From: JAFGAS01 sp963809875
GTDB lineage: Bacteria > Desulfobacterota > Zymogenia > Zymogenales > Zymogenaceae
Assembly (NCBI GenBank): GCA_963809875.1
Contig: CAWELC010000003.1
Location: 1 to 64,000 of the forward strand
Direction of reading: 5' to 3'
DNA length: 64,000 nt
A program made the translations under genes and the position numbers. Below are positions 1 through 7,503 of this stretch, piece after piece. Every line of letters starts with the position of its first letter. The stretch's first letter is position 1. The notes under the pieces were generated by a model. That model made no database searches. It was not told the DNA's origin and saw nothing but the letters and a program-made list of their open reading frames with translations.

Positions 1-195
1 GCCCACGTCTTCGGCGCTCTGCTCAAATTTTTCTTCGGTCGTGACCAACACCGCAGGAGCGGACATTCGAATGGCGGAGGCAGCCAGCAAGTAGCGCGCC
101 GACGAGCCCGCCAACCCCGTTATCTTGAGGTCGTGCCGAGATGAGCGGATAGAGCCGACGATTTCGTCGAGGCTTCTGTTCGTGTTTTGTTCCAT
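1..195 (-). CDS. mfd: Transcription-repair coupling factor Mfd, N-terminal fragment (partial)
   Basis: Only the first 65 codons are in the window; the gene continues past the left edge. Mfd is the large ATP-dependent translocase that removes RNA polymerase stalled at DNA lesions and recruits UvrA. The visible part has the start of the UvrB-like N-terminal module: the segment ITGLAGSSARYLLAAS followed by APAVLVTTEE matches the degenerate P-loop-like glycine-serine region of Mfd (usually GLxGSSxAxLLAAL), where the functional Walker A of UvrB has decayed. The ATG at 193-195 is the only reasonable start. It lies downstream of argC on the same strand with a gap of about 37 bases, so the two may be co-transcribed. 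The call rests on a short segment and could change with the rest of the gene. Confidence 0.68.
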   Translation of the reverse strand, partial: MEQNTNRSLDEIVGSIRSSRHDLKITGLAGSSARYLLAASAIRMSAPAVLVTTEEKFEQSAEDVG

Positions 196-232
196 AGGGA
201 ATCTGCTGCCGCCGACGGACTGCCGTTCGCGA

Positions 233-1270
233 TCAGGGAAAGAGTGGGGGTGAGGTGATTCCGGTAGTTTCCTCGATATTCAACAGGAGATTCATGTTCT
301 GGACCGCCTGCCCTGCGGCGCCCTTGACAAGGTTGTCGATAGCGGTAATGACGATAACCCTGCCCGTGCGGGGATTTACAGAGAGGCCGATGTCGACGAA
401 ATTGGAGCCCCGTACCCATGCGGTGTCGGGAAATACCCCGTCGGGGAGCAGTCTGATAAAGGGTTCTTTTCCGTAGTAGTCCGAGAAGATTGCACGGACC
501 TCCCGTGCGTCGGAAGGGCGGGAGGCTCGCGCGTAGATCGTGGAGAGGATCCCCCGGTTGATCGGGATCAGATGGGGTGTGAATTCGATCCTGACGCGCA
601 ACCGGGCTATGTCGGACAATTTCTCCTCGATTTCAGGGGCGTGGCGGTGACTCCCGACCTTGTACGCGTGGAGTCCCTCGCTGATCTCCGTATAGAGGGT
701 GGAAAGTGACGGACTCCTTCCGGCGCCGGAAACACCGGACTTGGCGTCGATAATAATGTCCCCGGTGTCAATGGCCGCTTCCCGGAGGAGGGGATAGAGC
801 CCGAGGATGGCGGCCGTGGGGTAGCAGCCGGGGTTCCCGATGATGCGGCCGGCGCGGATTGATTCCCGGTACACCTCGGGGAGGCCGTAGACCGCCTTGG
901 CCAGGAGGTCCGGGTGCGTGTGAGGTGCATAATGGGCGCCGTACGTTGCCGGATCGGTAAACCTGAAGTCCGCCGAGAGATCGACAATGGGGATTCCGGA
1001 AGGGACCAGTTCCGCCACGGCAGCCATCGAGGCCTGGTGGGGGAGAGCGGTGAAGGCAGCATCGACCCGCCCGCGTATCGACTGGTAGTCGGGCGCTTCG
1101 AAGACGAGGTCATTGGATGCCGCAAGGTGAGGGAAGACCTCCCGAAGGGGCTTGCCCTGGTGTTCCCGCGAGGTAATAACGGAGACGGTCATCTCGGGAT
1201 GGAGCGAAAGGATCCGGAGGAGCTCTCCTCCCGTATAGCCGCTGGCCCCTATGATAGCGATCTTCTTCAT
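233..1270 (-). CDS. argC: N-acetyl-gamma-glutamyl-phosphate reductase ArgC
   Basis: ArgC carries out the NADPH-dependent reduction of N-acetyl-glutamyl-5-phosphate to the semialdehyde, the third step of arginine and ornithine synthesis. The 345-residue product has the usual length. It opens with the nucleotide-binding turn IIGASGYTGGELLR, and the active-site cysteine sits in IGNPGCYPTAA at residue 149. The C-terminal half has the dimerisation-domain signatures HRHAPEIE and FTPHLIPINRGI. It follows rpsI after a terminator, so it probably has its own promoter in 1271-1410. The rplM-rpsI-argC order is, as I recall, also seen in Geobacter-type genomes. Other arginine genes are not in the window. 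Confidence 0.96.
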   Translation of the reverse strand: MKKIAIIGASGYTGGELLRILSLHPEMTVSVITSREHQGKPLREVFPHLAASNDLVFEAPDYQSIRGRVDAAFTALPHQASMAAVAELVPSGIPIVDLSADFRFTDPATYGAHYAPHTHPDLLAKAVYGLPEVYRESIRAGRIIGNPGCYPTAAILGLYPLLREAAIDTGDIIIDAKSGVSGAGRSPSLSTLYTEISEGLHAYKVGSHRHAPEIEEKLSDIARLRVRIEFTPHLIPINRGILSTIYARASRPSDAREVRAIFSDYYGKEPFIRLLPDGVFPDTAWVRGSNFVDIGLSVNPRTGRVIVITAIDNLVKGAAGQAVQNMNLLLNIEETTGITSPPLFP

Positions 1271-1410
1271 AAAGTATGTCTTAATGAGAACGGAAGCCCG
1301 TTCCGCTCGATGGTTACGTTGTGACGGGCGATAAGATAAACGGGATGTTCGATCATCGGGTAAGCGAGATTGTGCTATGGTTAAAACGCGTCCAGTTTAT
1401 TCGGCTCATC

Positions 1411-1453
1411 AAAAAAGAAAAGGGCCGTCTTCCCCGCATGGGGAAAAACGGCC
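1411..1453 (-). terminator. Rho-independent terminator after rpsI
   Basis: Read on the minus strand, GGCCGT and ACGGCC (1448-1453 and 1423-1428) plus an inner TTCCCC/GGGGAA helix form a long stem around the loop ATGC. The stem is followed by a T-rich run (A-rich on the plus strand at 1411-1421). It lies about 60 bases after the rpsI stop, ends the rplM-rpsI unit and separates it from argC. Confidence 0.85.
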
Positions 1454-1512
1454 GGTAATCCGCCTGCAGTGGTGAGCCCCGTGCGGTCGGGCCGAGGGTC
1501 GGTGACCGTCGG

Positions 1513-1908
1513 TTACCGCTTGGAGAACTGGAACCGAGCTCGCGCACCCCGCTGTCCATATTTCTTGCGCTCTTTGATCCGGGAATCCCTCGTGATGAAC
1601 CCGGCCCGTTTAAGGACCTGGCGACATTCCGGATCGTATTCAAGAAGGGCCTTGCTGATGCCGTGTTTTACCGCGCCTGCCTGGCCGGTGATACCGCCCC
1701 CCACGACGGTGACGCTGATATCGAACTTGTCGAGCGTTTTGGTCAGCTCCAGGGGCTGATAGATGACCATCTTGGCGGTTTCCCGGGAAAAGTATTCACC
1801 GACATCCTTGTCGTTTACGGTGATCTTGCCGGCTCCCGGTCTCATGAAGACCCGGGCGATGGATGTCTTTCTCTTGCCCGTTGCATAATAGGTAGGTGCG
1901 CTTACCAT
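1513..1908 (-). CDS. rpsI: 30S ribosomal protein S9
   Basis: S9 (uS9) is a small-subunit head protein whose C-terminal tail reaches the P-site tRNA. The 131-residue product has the full family pattern: YYATGKRKTSIARV near the N-terminus, GGGITGQAGAVKHGISKAL in the middle, and the conserved basic tail ending FQFSKR, where the last arginine contacts tRNA. The ATG at 1908 is preceded by an AGAGGAAA ribosome-binding site. It lies 24 bases downstream of rplM and shares its transcript, the near-universal rplM-rpsI arrangement. Nothing unusual is seen. Confidence 0.98.
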   Translation of the reverse strand: MVSAPTYYATGKRKTSIARVFMRPGAGKITVNDKDVGEYFSRETAKMVIYQPLELTKTLDKFDISVTVVGGGITGQAGAVKHGISKALLEYDPECRQVLKRAGFITRDSRIKERKKYGQRGARARFQFSKR

Positions 1909-1932
1909 ATATATGATTTCCTCTGTCGTTTA

Positions 1933-2361
1933 TTAGACGTTGAGCGTTTTCGGGTTCTGAGCCGAGTGCGGGTGTTCCGGCCCGGCATATATCTTGAGCT
2001 TCTTGAGTAATTGTCGGCCGAGACTGTTCTTCGGGAGCATACCCCGCACGGCCTTGATGAGAACCCGCTCGGGTTTCTCTTGGAGGAGTTTTTCCGCGGT
2101 GATTTCCTTGATTCCCCCGGGATAGCCGGTATGCCAGTAATACTTCTTGTCCGTGAGCTTATTGCCCGTCAGCTTCACCTTTTCGGCGTTGACGACGATG
2201 ACAAAATCCCCGGTGTCCATATGGGGGGTGAAGATTGGCTTGTTCTTGCCCCTGAGTATCATGGCTATCGTGGTGGCGAGCCTTCCAAGGACCTTTCCCT
2301 TGGCGTCCACGACGTACCAGTTGTGCTCGATATCTGATGGCTTAGCGCTGAAAGTCTTCAT
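1933..2361 (-). CDS. rplM: 50S ribosomal protein L13
   Basis: L13 (uL13) is an early-assembly protein of the large subunit that binds 23S rRNA. I chose the ATG at 2361, which gives 142 residues starting MKTFSAKPSDIEHNWYVVDA. This matches the usual L13 length and N-terminus, whereas the longer reading frame adds ten residues with no family support. Recognisable segments are GRLATTIAMILRGK, the FTPHMDTGD loop, KKYYWHTGYPGG and VRGMLPKNSLGRQ. It is the first gene of the rplM-rpsI operon, about 30 bases behind a strong predicted promoter. Confidence 0.97.
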   Translation of the reverse strand: MKTFSAKPSDIEHNWYVVDAKGKVLGRLATTIAMILRGKNKPIFTPHMDTGDFVIVVNAEKVKLTGNKLTDKKYYWHTGYPGGIKEITAEKLLQEKPERVLIKAVRGMLPKNSLGRQLLKKLKIYAGPEHPHSAQNPKTLNV

Positions 2362-2399
2362 GGCCGTTCCCGATTCCATTCGTTTTGTCAAATTTGATA

Positions 2400-2428
2400 T
2401 TTATAAAATATTTTCAAGGATTTGTCAA
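2400..2428 (-). promoter_or_regulatory. Sigma-70 promoter of rplM-rpsI
   Basis: On the minus strand a perfect -35 TTGACA (2423-2428) is separated by exactly 17 bases from a -10 TATAAA (2400-2405). The predicted start point is near 2393, giving a leader of about 32 nt before the L13 ATG. The flanks are very AT-rich compared with the rest of the window, as expected for a strong ribosomal-protein promoter. Confidence 0.85.
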
Positions 2429-2939
2429 GCTTTTTTCGGCCTCAGAAATAAAAACTTTTACCTGGAAATCGGCCGATATCTTCCGCATAAGATGAAACCC
2501 ATACCGGGGAGGGCCATATCGGCGTATTTGGCCGTGATAGCGAGCAAGAAAAGGGACGAAAAAGCTCAGACGTTCCCCGCCCGGTTGCCTGGCGGCCGAC
2601 GAGATCTTCGTATGTTTTAATCAATGAGCGGGGACATCCCCTTCTTCCGTAGGGGAGACGATAACGGCAATAAACGAAATGCATGCGGTGACAAATGCCG
2701 TACGAAATATCGTGCTCTTCATGTTTCTTCGTGTTGATTTCACGTCAGGCGGGAAACGGAAGACTCTCAACGCGAAGCAAGAGGTCACGAAGGGAAGGGT
2801 CACCCTACTTCGGGCCGTATAAGAAAAAGGTCCTTATGGATCCGGCCGCGGCGTTTCTCTTTTCCGTCAGGTTCAGGCCCGGGAACGTGTCGCAGGTCAA
2901 TGCGCAACTCGTGTCCCGGCCCCACCAGGCGCAGGTACG
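2429..2939. other. About 510-base gap with no convincing gene
   Basis: Between the rplM promoter and the stop of the nucleotidyltransferase I find no gene I can name. Two small minus-strand frames chain onto the upstream gene: 62 codons at 2800-2988 (a charged product containing HELRIDLRHVPGPEPDG, overlapping the upstream stop) and 60 codons at 2621-2803. The second contains an ATG at 2722 for a 33-residue peptide with one hydrophobic segment (FVTACISFIAVIV). Start/stop overlaps link them, but ribosome-binding sites are weak and base composition does not favour coding clearly. They may be a decayed gene tail or small membrane peptides. Confidence 0.4.
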
Positions 2940-3959
2940 TTATGTCTTGTCGTGGAGATCGTTGATCTCCTGCTGATGAGCCACCCATTCTGCGAAGTTG
3001 GACTTAATCGTCTCAAACTCGTAGTCGCTGTCTATATCCAGGGCCGCTCCGCCGTAGGTCGTCTCAACCGCTTTCACGCGCGTGCCCAGCACCAGTCCCA
3101 TGGTCGGCTCCACCTGTGTGCGCAGGCTGACAAGACGTCTCAGCCGATCGGCAAGGGAGAAGAACCCCACGTTGGACAGGAAGAGGCAGGACTGGAGGAC
3201 GACAAAGTAGTAGAGAGTCTTCCAGCTCCCCTTTTCGGTCCTGAGGATTTCGAACGCCAGCTTGACGATATCGTTCCATTCCCGCTGGTGTCGGAACTCA
3301 TACATCTTTTCGATGTATATCTTATTACGGAGGGCGAAGAGCCTGCCGAGGTGCATGTTATTCTGCCGAACGAGGCCTTCACGGAAGTGGAAATAGGCGT
3401 GTTTGATCCCTCGCTTCCTCTTCTTACCTTTTTTCCTCCTCTGGGGGTAGTAGTAGGCAAGGGAGGTGTTCAGCGTTATTCCGGGCATGTAATCGTAATG
3501 CGCCGGATCGGCACCCTCTATCATCTCGTCCACTTCATAGGGGGTCAGCAGTGGGATGTCCCCGGAAAGGGCAAGAACGACTTTGTCCCACCAGGGCGTG
3601 TCGCGGTACGACTCAGGGTTGGTCTGCGGGGTGTGGCCGGGGATCGTGGAGAGAAAGCCGTTCCAAACGTTCTCGAAGAGGTTATCCCACTGTTCAAGGA
3701 CCACGATCTTTCCGGAGGTGGGCGTTACATCGCCGGACACAAGCGCCTCTTCTATTCGGTCTTTCGGTCCGACTACATAGATGTCGTTGATGTGCCGTGA
3801 GGCCGAGAGAGCCTCCACAACGTAACAAATGATCGCACGATTGTTGATCATCAGGAGTGATTTGTTTTTTCCCTTCACCTTTCTGCTGGCCTTACGGTCT
3901 CCGGCAAGGATCAGGGCGTCATATCGGGGGAGAGGATCGCGCGTGTCTTTTCGTATCAT
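2940..3959 (-). CDS. MobA-like NTP transferase family protein
   Basis: A 339-residue nucleotidyltransferase of the GT-A-like MobA/GlmU/IspD fold. The N-terminal signature YDALILAGDRKASRKVKG, followed by NKSLLMINNRAII, is the nucleotide-binding loop with a lysine in the expected place. SGDIPLLTPYEVDEMI supplies the metal-binding aspartate region. Near the C-terminus AALDIDSDYEFE resembles the DIDxxxDY tail typical of these enzymes. About 100 residues between these (HFREGLVRQN to VSLRTQVEP) form a helical insert I cannot assign. The substrate is unknown; MobA itself is shorter (about 200 residues), so this is not simply a molybdenum cofactor enzyme. The ATG at 3959 has no Shine-Dalgarno sequence and lies about 5 nt from the predicted transcription start. 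Confidence 0.75.
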   Translation of the reverse strand: MIRKDTRDPLPRYDALILAGDRKASRKVKGKNKSLLMINNRAIICYVVEALSASRHINDIYVVGPKDRIEEALVSGDVTPTSGKIVVLEQWDNLFENVWNGFLSTIPGHTPQTNPESYRDTPWWDKVVLALSGDIPLLTPYEVDEMIEGADPAHYDYMPGITLNTSLAYYYPQRRKKGKKRKRGIKHAYFHFREGLVRQNNMHLGRLFALRNKIYIEKMYEFRHQREWNDIVKLAFEILRTEKGSWKTLYYFVVLQSCLFLSNVGFFSLADRLRRLVSLRTQVEPTMGLVLGTRVKAVETTYGGAALDIDSDYEFETIKSNFAEWVAHQQEINDLHDKT

Positions 3960-3970
3960 GATTGGTCAAA

Positions 3971-3999
3971 ACTATAACAATGTCGATATACTAAGTCAA
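3971..3999 (-). promoter_or_regulatory. Promoter of the MobA-like gene, giving a nearly leaderless mRNA
   Basis: Minus-strand -35 TTGACT (3994-3999), 17-base spacer and -10 TATAGT (3971-3976). The predicted start point is about 3964, only 5 nt before the ATG at 3959. This leaves no room for a ribosome-binding site. Confidence 0.7.
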
Positions 4000-4018
4000 G
4001 GGGTATATGACCTTTTTG

Positions 4019-4046
4019 TTGACATCCGGCGCTTTTATGATACGGT
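4019..4046 (+). promoter_or_regulatory. Probable promoter of the Gfo/Idh/MocA gene
   Basis: Plus-strand TTGACA (4019-4024), 16-base spacer and TACGGT (4041-4046). The -35 is perfect but the -10 is weak. It would start transcription near 4053, about 108 nt before the ATG at 4161. It is divergent from the promoter at 3971-3999. Confidence 0.5.
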
Positions 4047-4083
4047 ACTAGTGGCCGGGCCGGTTTGCCCGAGCACGGACGGC

Positions 4084-4116
4084 GACGGAGCGCGAATTAT
4101 CGCGCCGTCTCCTTTT
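4084..4116 (+). terminator. Terminator-like hairpin in the leader of the Gfo/Idh/MocA gene
   Basis: GACG (4084-4087) and GCGCGA (4090-4095) pair with TCGCGC (4100-4105) and CGTC (4106-4109) around the loop ATTA, with a two-base bulge. TCCTTTT follows. The hairpin sits between the predicted promoter and the gene start, so it would act as an attenuator if the promoter call is right. Confidence 0.45.
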
Positions 4117-4160
4117 GCCGATGGACTTTTGCCAATGGAACATTCCTCTTCGGTGGTTGT

Positions 4161-5225
4161 ATGGCGCACACGAAAGTCGGGTTGATTGGGGCGGGACTCC
4201 TGGGATTGACCCACGGGGTATCGCTGGCGATACTCAGAAACGCCGGGCTCTGTGATCTCGAGCTTGTGTCGGTGTTTGATCCGAACGGACCGGCGGCCGA
4301 CTCGCTGGCAAAAAATGTCGGCATAGGCCGGGTCGCGGCCTCGGCAGAGGAGATCATAACGGACGACGGGATAGACACCGTCTTTATCGCCTCCCCAACC
4401 CGCTTCCACGAGGACTACGTGATAGCCGCGGCCGGCAGAGGGAAAAATGTCTTCTGCGAAAAGCCTCTGGCGGTCGACCTTGCGGGCGCGCAGAGGATGA
4501 GCGCTGCCGTAAAGAAGGCAGGGGTGACGGGAGGCGTGGGGCTGGTGCTCCATTACTCGCCGACGTGCCGTTTTATCAAAAAGAAGATTACCCTGGCCGA
4601 CACAGGAACGCCGATTATCGTGACGCTGCGGGATGATCAGTGTTTCCCGATCCGGGGGCTCCACCACACCTCATGGCGGGCAGACCCCTCGATCTCCGGT
4701 GGAGGCACCGTCATCGAGCACAGCATCCACGATCTCGATCTCCTTTCGTGGTTCTTCGGCAAACCGCGGGTCGTGGAAGCCGCGGTGAGCTACCGGACGA
4801 AACGAGAGGGTATCGAGGACTACGCGCGTGTCACGATGGCGTTCGGAAACGGAATGGACGGAGTGCTGATCTCCATATGGCACGATATGGTGACGCGGGT
4901 ATCGAACCGTCACCTTGAAATTATCTACGATCGTCTCTTTATCGCTACCGACCATGACAATATCGGTCCCGTCGAATATACCGAGGGAGACGCCGGTCCG
5001 GCGGTCGTCGACGGGGACCGGGTCCTTTCGTCTTTTCTTGAGGAATTGGGGCTTTCGGATCCGTTCTTTAAGACACTGGACTATCAGACCTTCGGGCCCT
5101 ATACCGTCGAGGACTACTTCTTCATCAATGCCGTTCAGGAGCGGACCGAATACGCTCCCGGATTCGACGAAGCGGTGGTCGCCCATGAGCTCGTGGATGA
5201 GATCTATCGGTGGACGCGCCGATGA
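4161..5225 (+). CDS. Gfo/Idh/MocA family NAD(P)-dependent oxidoreductase
   Basis: Members of this family oxidise or reduce sugars, inositols or similar polyols using NAD(P). The 354-residue product begins at the ATG at 4161, which places the Rossmann loop VGLIGAGLLGLTHG at the N-terminus as usual. The family signature FCEKPLAVDLAGAQ carries the catalytic lysine of the EKP motif, and GGGTVIEHSIHDLDLLSWFFG is the typical active-site region with the HDxD motif. The substrate cannot be told from sequence. The gene stands alone behind its own promoter; the next gene starts 63 bases later on the same strand. Confidence 0.9.
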   Translation: MAHTKVGLIGAGLLGLTHGVSLAILRNAGLCDLELVSVFDPNGPAADSLAKNVGIGRVAASAEEIITDDGIDTVFIASPTRFHEDYVIAAAGRGKNVFCEKPLAVDLAGAQRMSAAVKKAGVTGGVGLVLHYSPTCRFIKKKITLADTGTPIIVTLRDDQCFPIRGLHHTSWRADPSISGGGTVIEHSIHDLDLLSWFFGKPRVVEAAVSYRTKREGIEDYARVTMAFGNGMDGVLISIWHDMVTRVSNRHLEIIYDRLFIATDHDNIGPVEYTEGDAGPAVVDGDRVLSSFLEELGLSDPFFKTLDYQTFGPYTVEDYFFINAVQERTEYAPGFDEAVVAHELVDEIYRWTRR

Positions 5226-5288
5226 CAGGCAAGCGAACCTTTAGCGGCGAGACGGGCGCCCGGCGCTCCGATCGTACGGGCATATTCT

Positions 5289-6212
5289 ATGGGCAATAGC
5301 GTCATCACTCCCCCCTCCGTCCTCTTCGATCGTGACCAATTCGTCCGCCTCGTGGTACAACGTCTCTCCGAGCACCCGCACGGCTTCGCCGATAGGATGC
5401 GCGAGATCCGGCAGCAGGAAGCGGCGGGTATTAGCATATCCACGTCGGGCGTGATCCTCCTCCTCAGATTTTCGGGGGAGAGAGGCTACGAGATGATCCT
5501 TACGAAACGCTCCGCACGGGTGGTCCAGCCCGGGGACCTGAGCTTTCCGGGCGGGCATGTACACTCCCTGGATAAATACCGTGGGCTGATGATTACCAGG
5601 GGGTTGTCACCGTGTACCCGGGGGGAAGGGATTGCGGTGGGGAAGCGGTCTGCAGATAGGGAGGGATTCCGGATCGCCGCCGACTATCTGGCAACGGCCC
5701 TGAGAGAGACGCGGGAAGAAACGGGAATTCCCCGGCGGCTCGTTCGGTATCTCGGTTCTCTCCCGTCCTACGGGATGGTGTCGTTTCGCCGGGTCATATA
5801 CCCCGCCGTTGGGGAGGTCGTAGGGCCGTTCAGTGAGTGCCTGAGCTGGGAGGTGGAGCGGGTGGTGGTGATCGGGCTGTCGGAGCTGTATGACGAGGAC
5901 CGTTTTGCGTGGATCAGGTTCGACGTCCCCGACGATATCAAGAGCGCCTCCGGGAGATCGGACTGGAACTTTCCCTGCTTCGTGAGCGGGGAGGGTGACG
6001 AGAGAGAGATCCTCTGGGGGGCGACCTTCAACATCATCCTCACGTTTCTCTGGGTGGTCCTGGGCTACCCGCTTCCGAATATCCCCGCGGACCGTTTTGT
6101 AACCAAGGAGATCCCCGAAAACTACTTTACCGGGAGCTTTCGGAGGGACCTGAAAGCCGGGCTGACCAGCGAAGGAAAGAAGCTAACGGGCAATACCGAC
6201 AAGGCCGGGTAA
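5289..6212 (+). CDS. NUDIX hydrolase, CoA pyrophosphatase-like, with a split Nudix box
   Basis: Nudix enzymes hydrolyse nucleoside diphosphates linked to another group; the closest pattern here is the CoA pyrophosphatase subgroup. ILTKRSARVVQPGDLSFPGG (residues 70-89) is the classic approach to the Nudix box, and RETREETGI (139-147) is its metal-binding second half. In a normal box the second glycine is 14 residues before the arginine; here it is 50. An insert of about 36 residues therefore interrupts the box and the first conserved glutamate is not in place. The C-terminal part contains LGSLPSYGMVSFRRVIYP, usual for this subgroup. At 307 residues it is longer than typical (about 200). The catalytic REXXEE core is intact, so activity is plausible. 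Confidence 0.82.
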   Translation: MGNSVITPPSVLFDRDQFVRLVVQRLSEHPHGFADRMREIRQQEAAGISISTSGVILLLRFSGERGYEMILTKRSARVVQPGDLSFPGGHVHSLDKYRGLMITRGLSPCTRGEGIAVGKRSADREGFRIAADYLATALRETREETGIPRRLVRYLGSLPSYGMVSFRRVIYPAVGEVVGPFSECLSWEVERVVVIGLSELYDEDRFAWIRFDVPDDIKSASGRSDWNFPCFVSGEGDEREILWGATFNIILTFLWVVLGYPLPNIPADRFVTKEIPENYFTGSFRRDLKAGLTSEGKKLTGNTDKAG

Positions 6213-6322
6213 CAATTATTGAGGCCCCATTCGAGTCACCGCGCACTATCGGATGAAAGAGAAGAACTCCGCTGCTGTGGTGACGGTTCTCCGGCCCCAC
6301 TGATCGGTGACAGCCGCCGGTA

Positions 6323-6367
6323 TATGTGACGGCCGTCACATAATGCCCATGGAGTAGTCGTTATAGT
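6323..6367 (+). promoter_or_regulatory. Class II CRP-dependent promoter with a perfect 20-bp palindrome
   Basis: TATGTGACGG/CCGTCACATA (6323-6342) is a perfect palindrome containing the CRP consensus TGTGA-N6-TCACA (6325-6340). A -10 TATAGT lies at 6362-6367 with no good -35. The start point predicted from the -10 is 6374, which puts the palindrome centre at -41.5, the class II activator position. The target is the lipoprotein gene just downstream. No CRP gene is in the window, but a class III adenylate cyclase is (33888-36110). Confidence 0.8.
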
Positions 6368-6464
6368 AAAACTTGCCGATAGCCGACTCAACGTAATGAC
6401 CCGGCATCCGACGGGGGCCCGTCCGCAATGGATCGGTGGCTCGCGGAGCGGAAAGGTGGGGGCA

Positions 6465-6944
6465 TTGTACGTACGATTAGTCCTGCTCGTTCTCCTGTCA
6501 ATGGGAATCCTAACCGGCGCCGCTTCATGCGCTGAAAAACAGAAAGACACCGAGGAATATCTGGAGTTCAACAGCGGGGGCGAGAATCACCCGTCAGGAT
6601 TCGGGGCATGGCACGTGCGGCTGTGCGGCGACGGCTCCCTGGTTGTCACCCACCTGGTAGGGGGGGAGACGAAATCGAGGGACGTCTTCATGCTGACGAG
6701 GGATGAGGCGAGGGAGCTCTTCGGCTTCTTCTGCGCCGTCGACATCAAGAGGATGAAATCGTCGGCCAGGCCGGGCGTTCCCGATGAGGTTCGTTACTCA
6801 TTCGTCCTCAAGGACGGCTCGGGCACTTACAGCAGATCGGTCTGGATCAACGATGCCAGGCGGGATCCGGCGATCGTGGACCTGGTCGCTTACATAGAGA
6901 CGCTCATAGAAAAATATGCGGGTATAAAGCCGGTGATGAAGTGA
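6465..6944 (+). CDS. Predicted lipoprotein of unknown function
   Basis: I prefer the TTG at 6465, preceded by an AGGTGGGGG ribosome-binding site. It yields a compact signal peptide, YVRLVLLVLLSMGILTGAASC, ending in a lipobox-like AASC, and a 159-residue precursor. An ATG at 6396 in the same frame would add 23 residues without a ribosome-binding site. The mature part has a pattern like HVRLCGDGSLVVTHLVGG and LTRDEARELFGFF, suggesting a small alpha/beta domain; I do not recognise the family. It is the only gene behind the CRP-type promoter and converges on the GNAT gene, which ends 7 bases later. Confidence 0.6.
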   Translation: MYVRLVLLVLLSMGILTGAASCAEKQKDTEEYLEFNSGGENHPSGFGAWHVRLCGDGSLVVTHLVGGETKSRDVFMLTRDEARELFGFFCAVDIKRMKSSARPGVPDEVRYSFVLKDGSGTYSRSVWINDARRDPAIVDLVAYIETLIEKYAGIKPVMK

Positions 6945-6950
6945 CGGGCG

Positions 6951-7502
6951 CTACGTTTCACCATCTATGAGGGCGAGCGTATCGTCCCACCCAAAGGCAA
7001 GGTCACTTACCTGATTACTTCCGATCATAGCCTTCCTTCGTCCGACAACCTTCCCCCCCAGCCGCGGATAGAACGTGTTGGACGCGTATCCCTCTAACGT
7101 CCAGAGCATCATCGACTTTGACCCCCGGGAGAGTAGTCCCCCGGCGGCGGCACGGACGAGGTCGCGGCCCGCCCCCGCCTTACGTTCGTCCGCTATAACG
7201 TACAGATTATAGAGCTCCCCCGAGAATTGCCCGTCCAAAACATAGCCCTCATCACGATACGGCCCGCAGGTCGAAAGTCCCAGGGCGCGACCCGATCCGT
7301 CCTCGGCGATGTAGGCCGCGGTATCCGGTCCCTCGATAAGTTCCAGATAATCATTCCGCACGTCCGATATTGAAAGGTCGTCCAGATAATCGTCGGGGGC
7401 AAAACCGCGGTAGTCGGCGCGCCATGTTTTCACGTGGATTTCGGCCATCGTCAGGGAATCGCCGGGGAGGGCCGGTCTGATACGGATATAGATGCGGTCC
7501 AT
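6951..7502 (-). CDS. GNAT family N-acetyltransferase
   Basis: GNAT enzymes transfer an acetyl group from acetyl-CoA to amines; the substrate here is unknown. The 183-residue product starts IRIRPALPGDSLTMAEIHVKTWRADYRG, the usual N-terminal helix region. The acetyl-CoA loop is partly conserved as ADERKAGAGRDLVRAA (normally QxxGxG/A), and a typical last strand pair follows at ASNTFYPRLGGKVVGRRK. It is the third gene of a minus-strand trio: its ATG is one base past the stop of the YmdB-like gene, so translation is probably coupled. Confidence 0.85.
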   Translation of the reverse strand: MDRIYIRIRPALPGDSLTMAEIHVKTWRADYRGFAPDDYLDDLSISDVRNDYLELIEGPDTAAYIAEDGSGRALGLSTCGPYRDEGYVLDGQFSGELYNLYVIADERKAGAGRDLVRAAAGGLLSRGSKSMMLWTLEGYASNTFYPRLGGKVVGRRKAMIGSNQVSDLAFGWDDTLALIDGET

Positions 7503-7503
7503 G

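Noticed and set aside
2442..2684. An 80-codon minus-strand frame (product MHFVYCRYRLPYGRRG and so on)
   Set aside because: Composition is arginine- and serine-rich, no ribosome-binding site, and it overlaps the alternative 60-codon frame; not supported as a gene.
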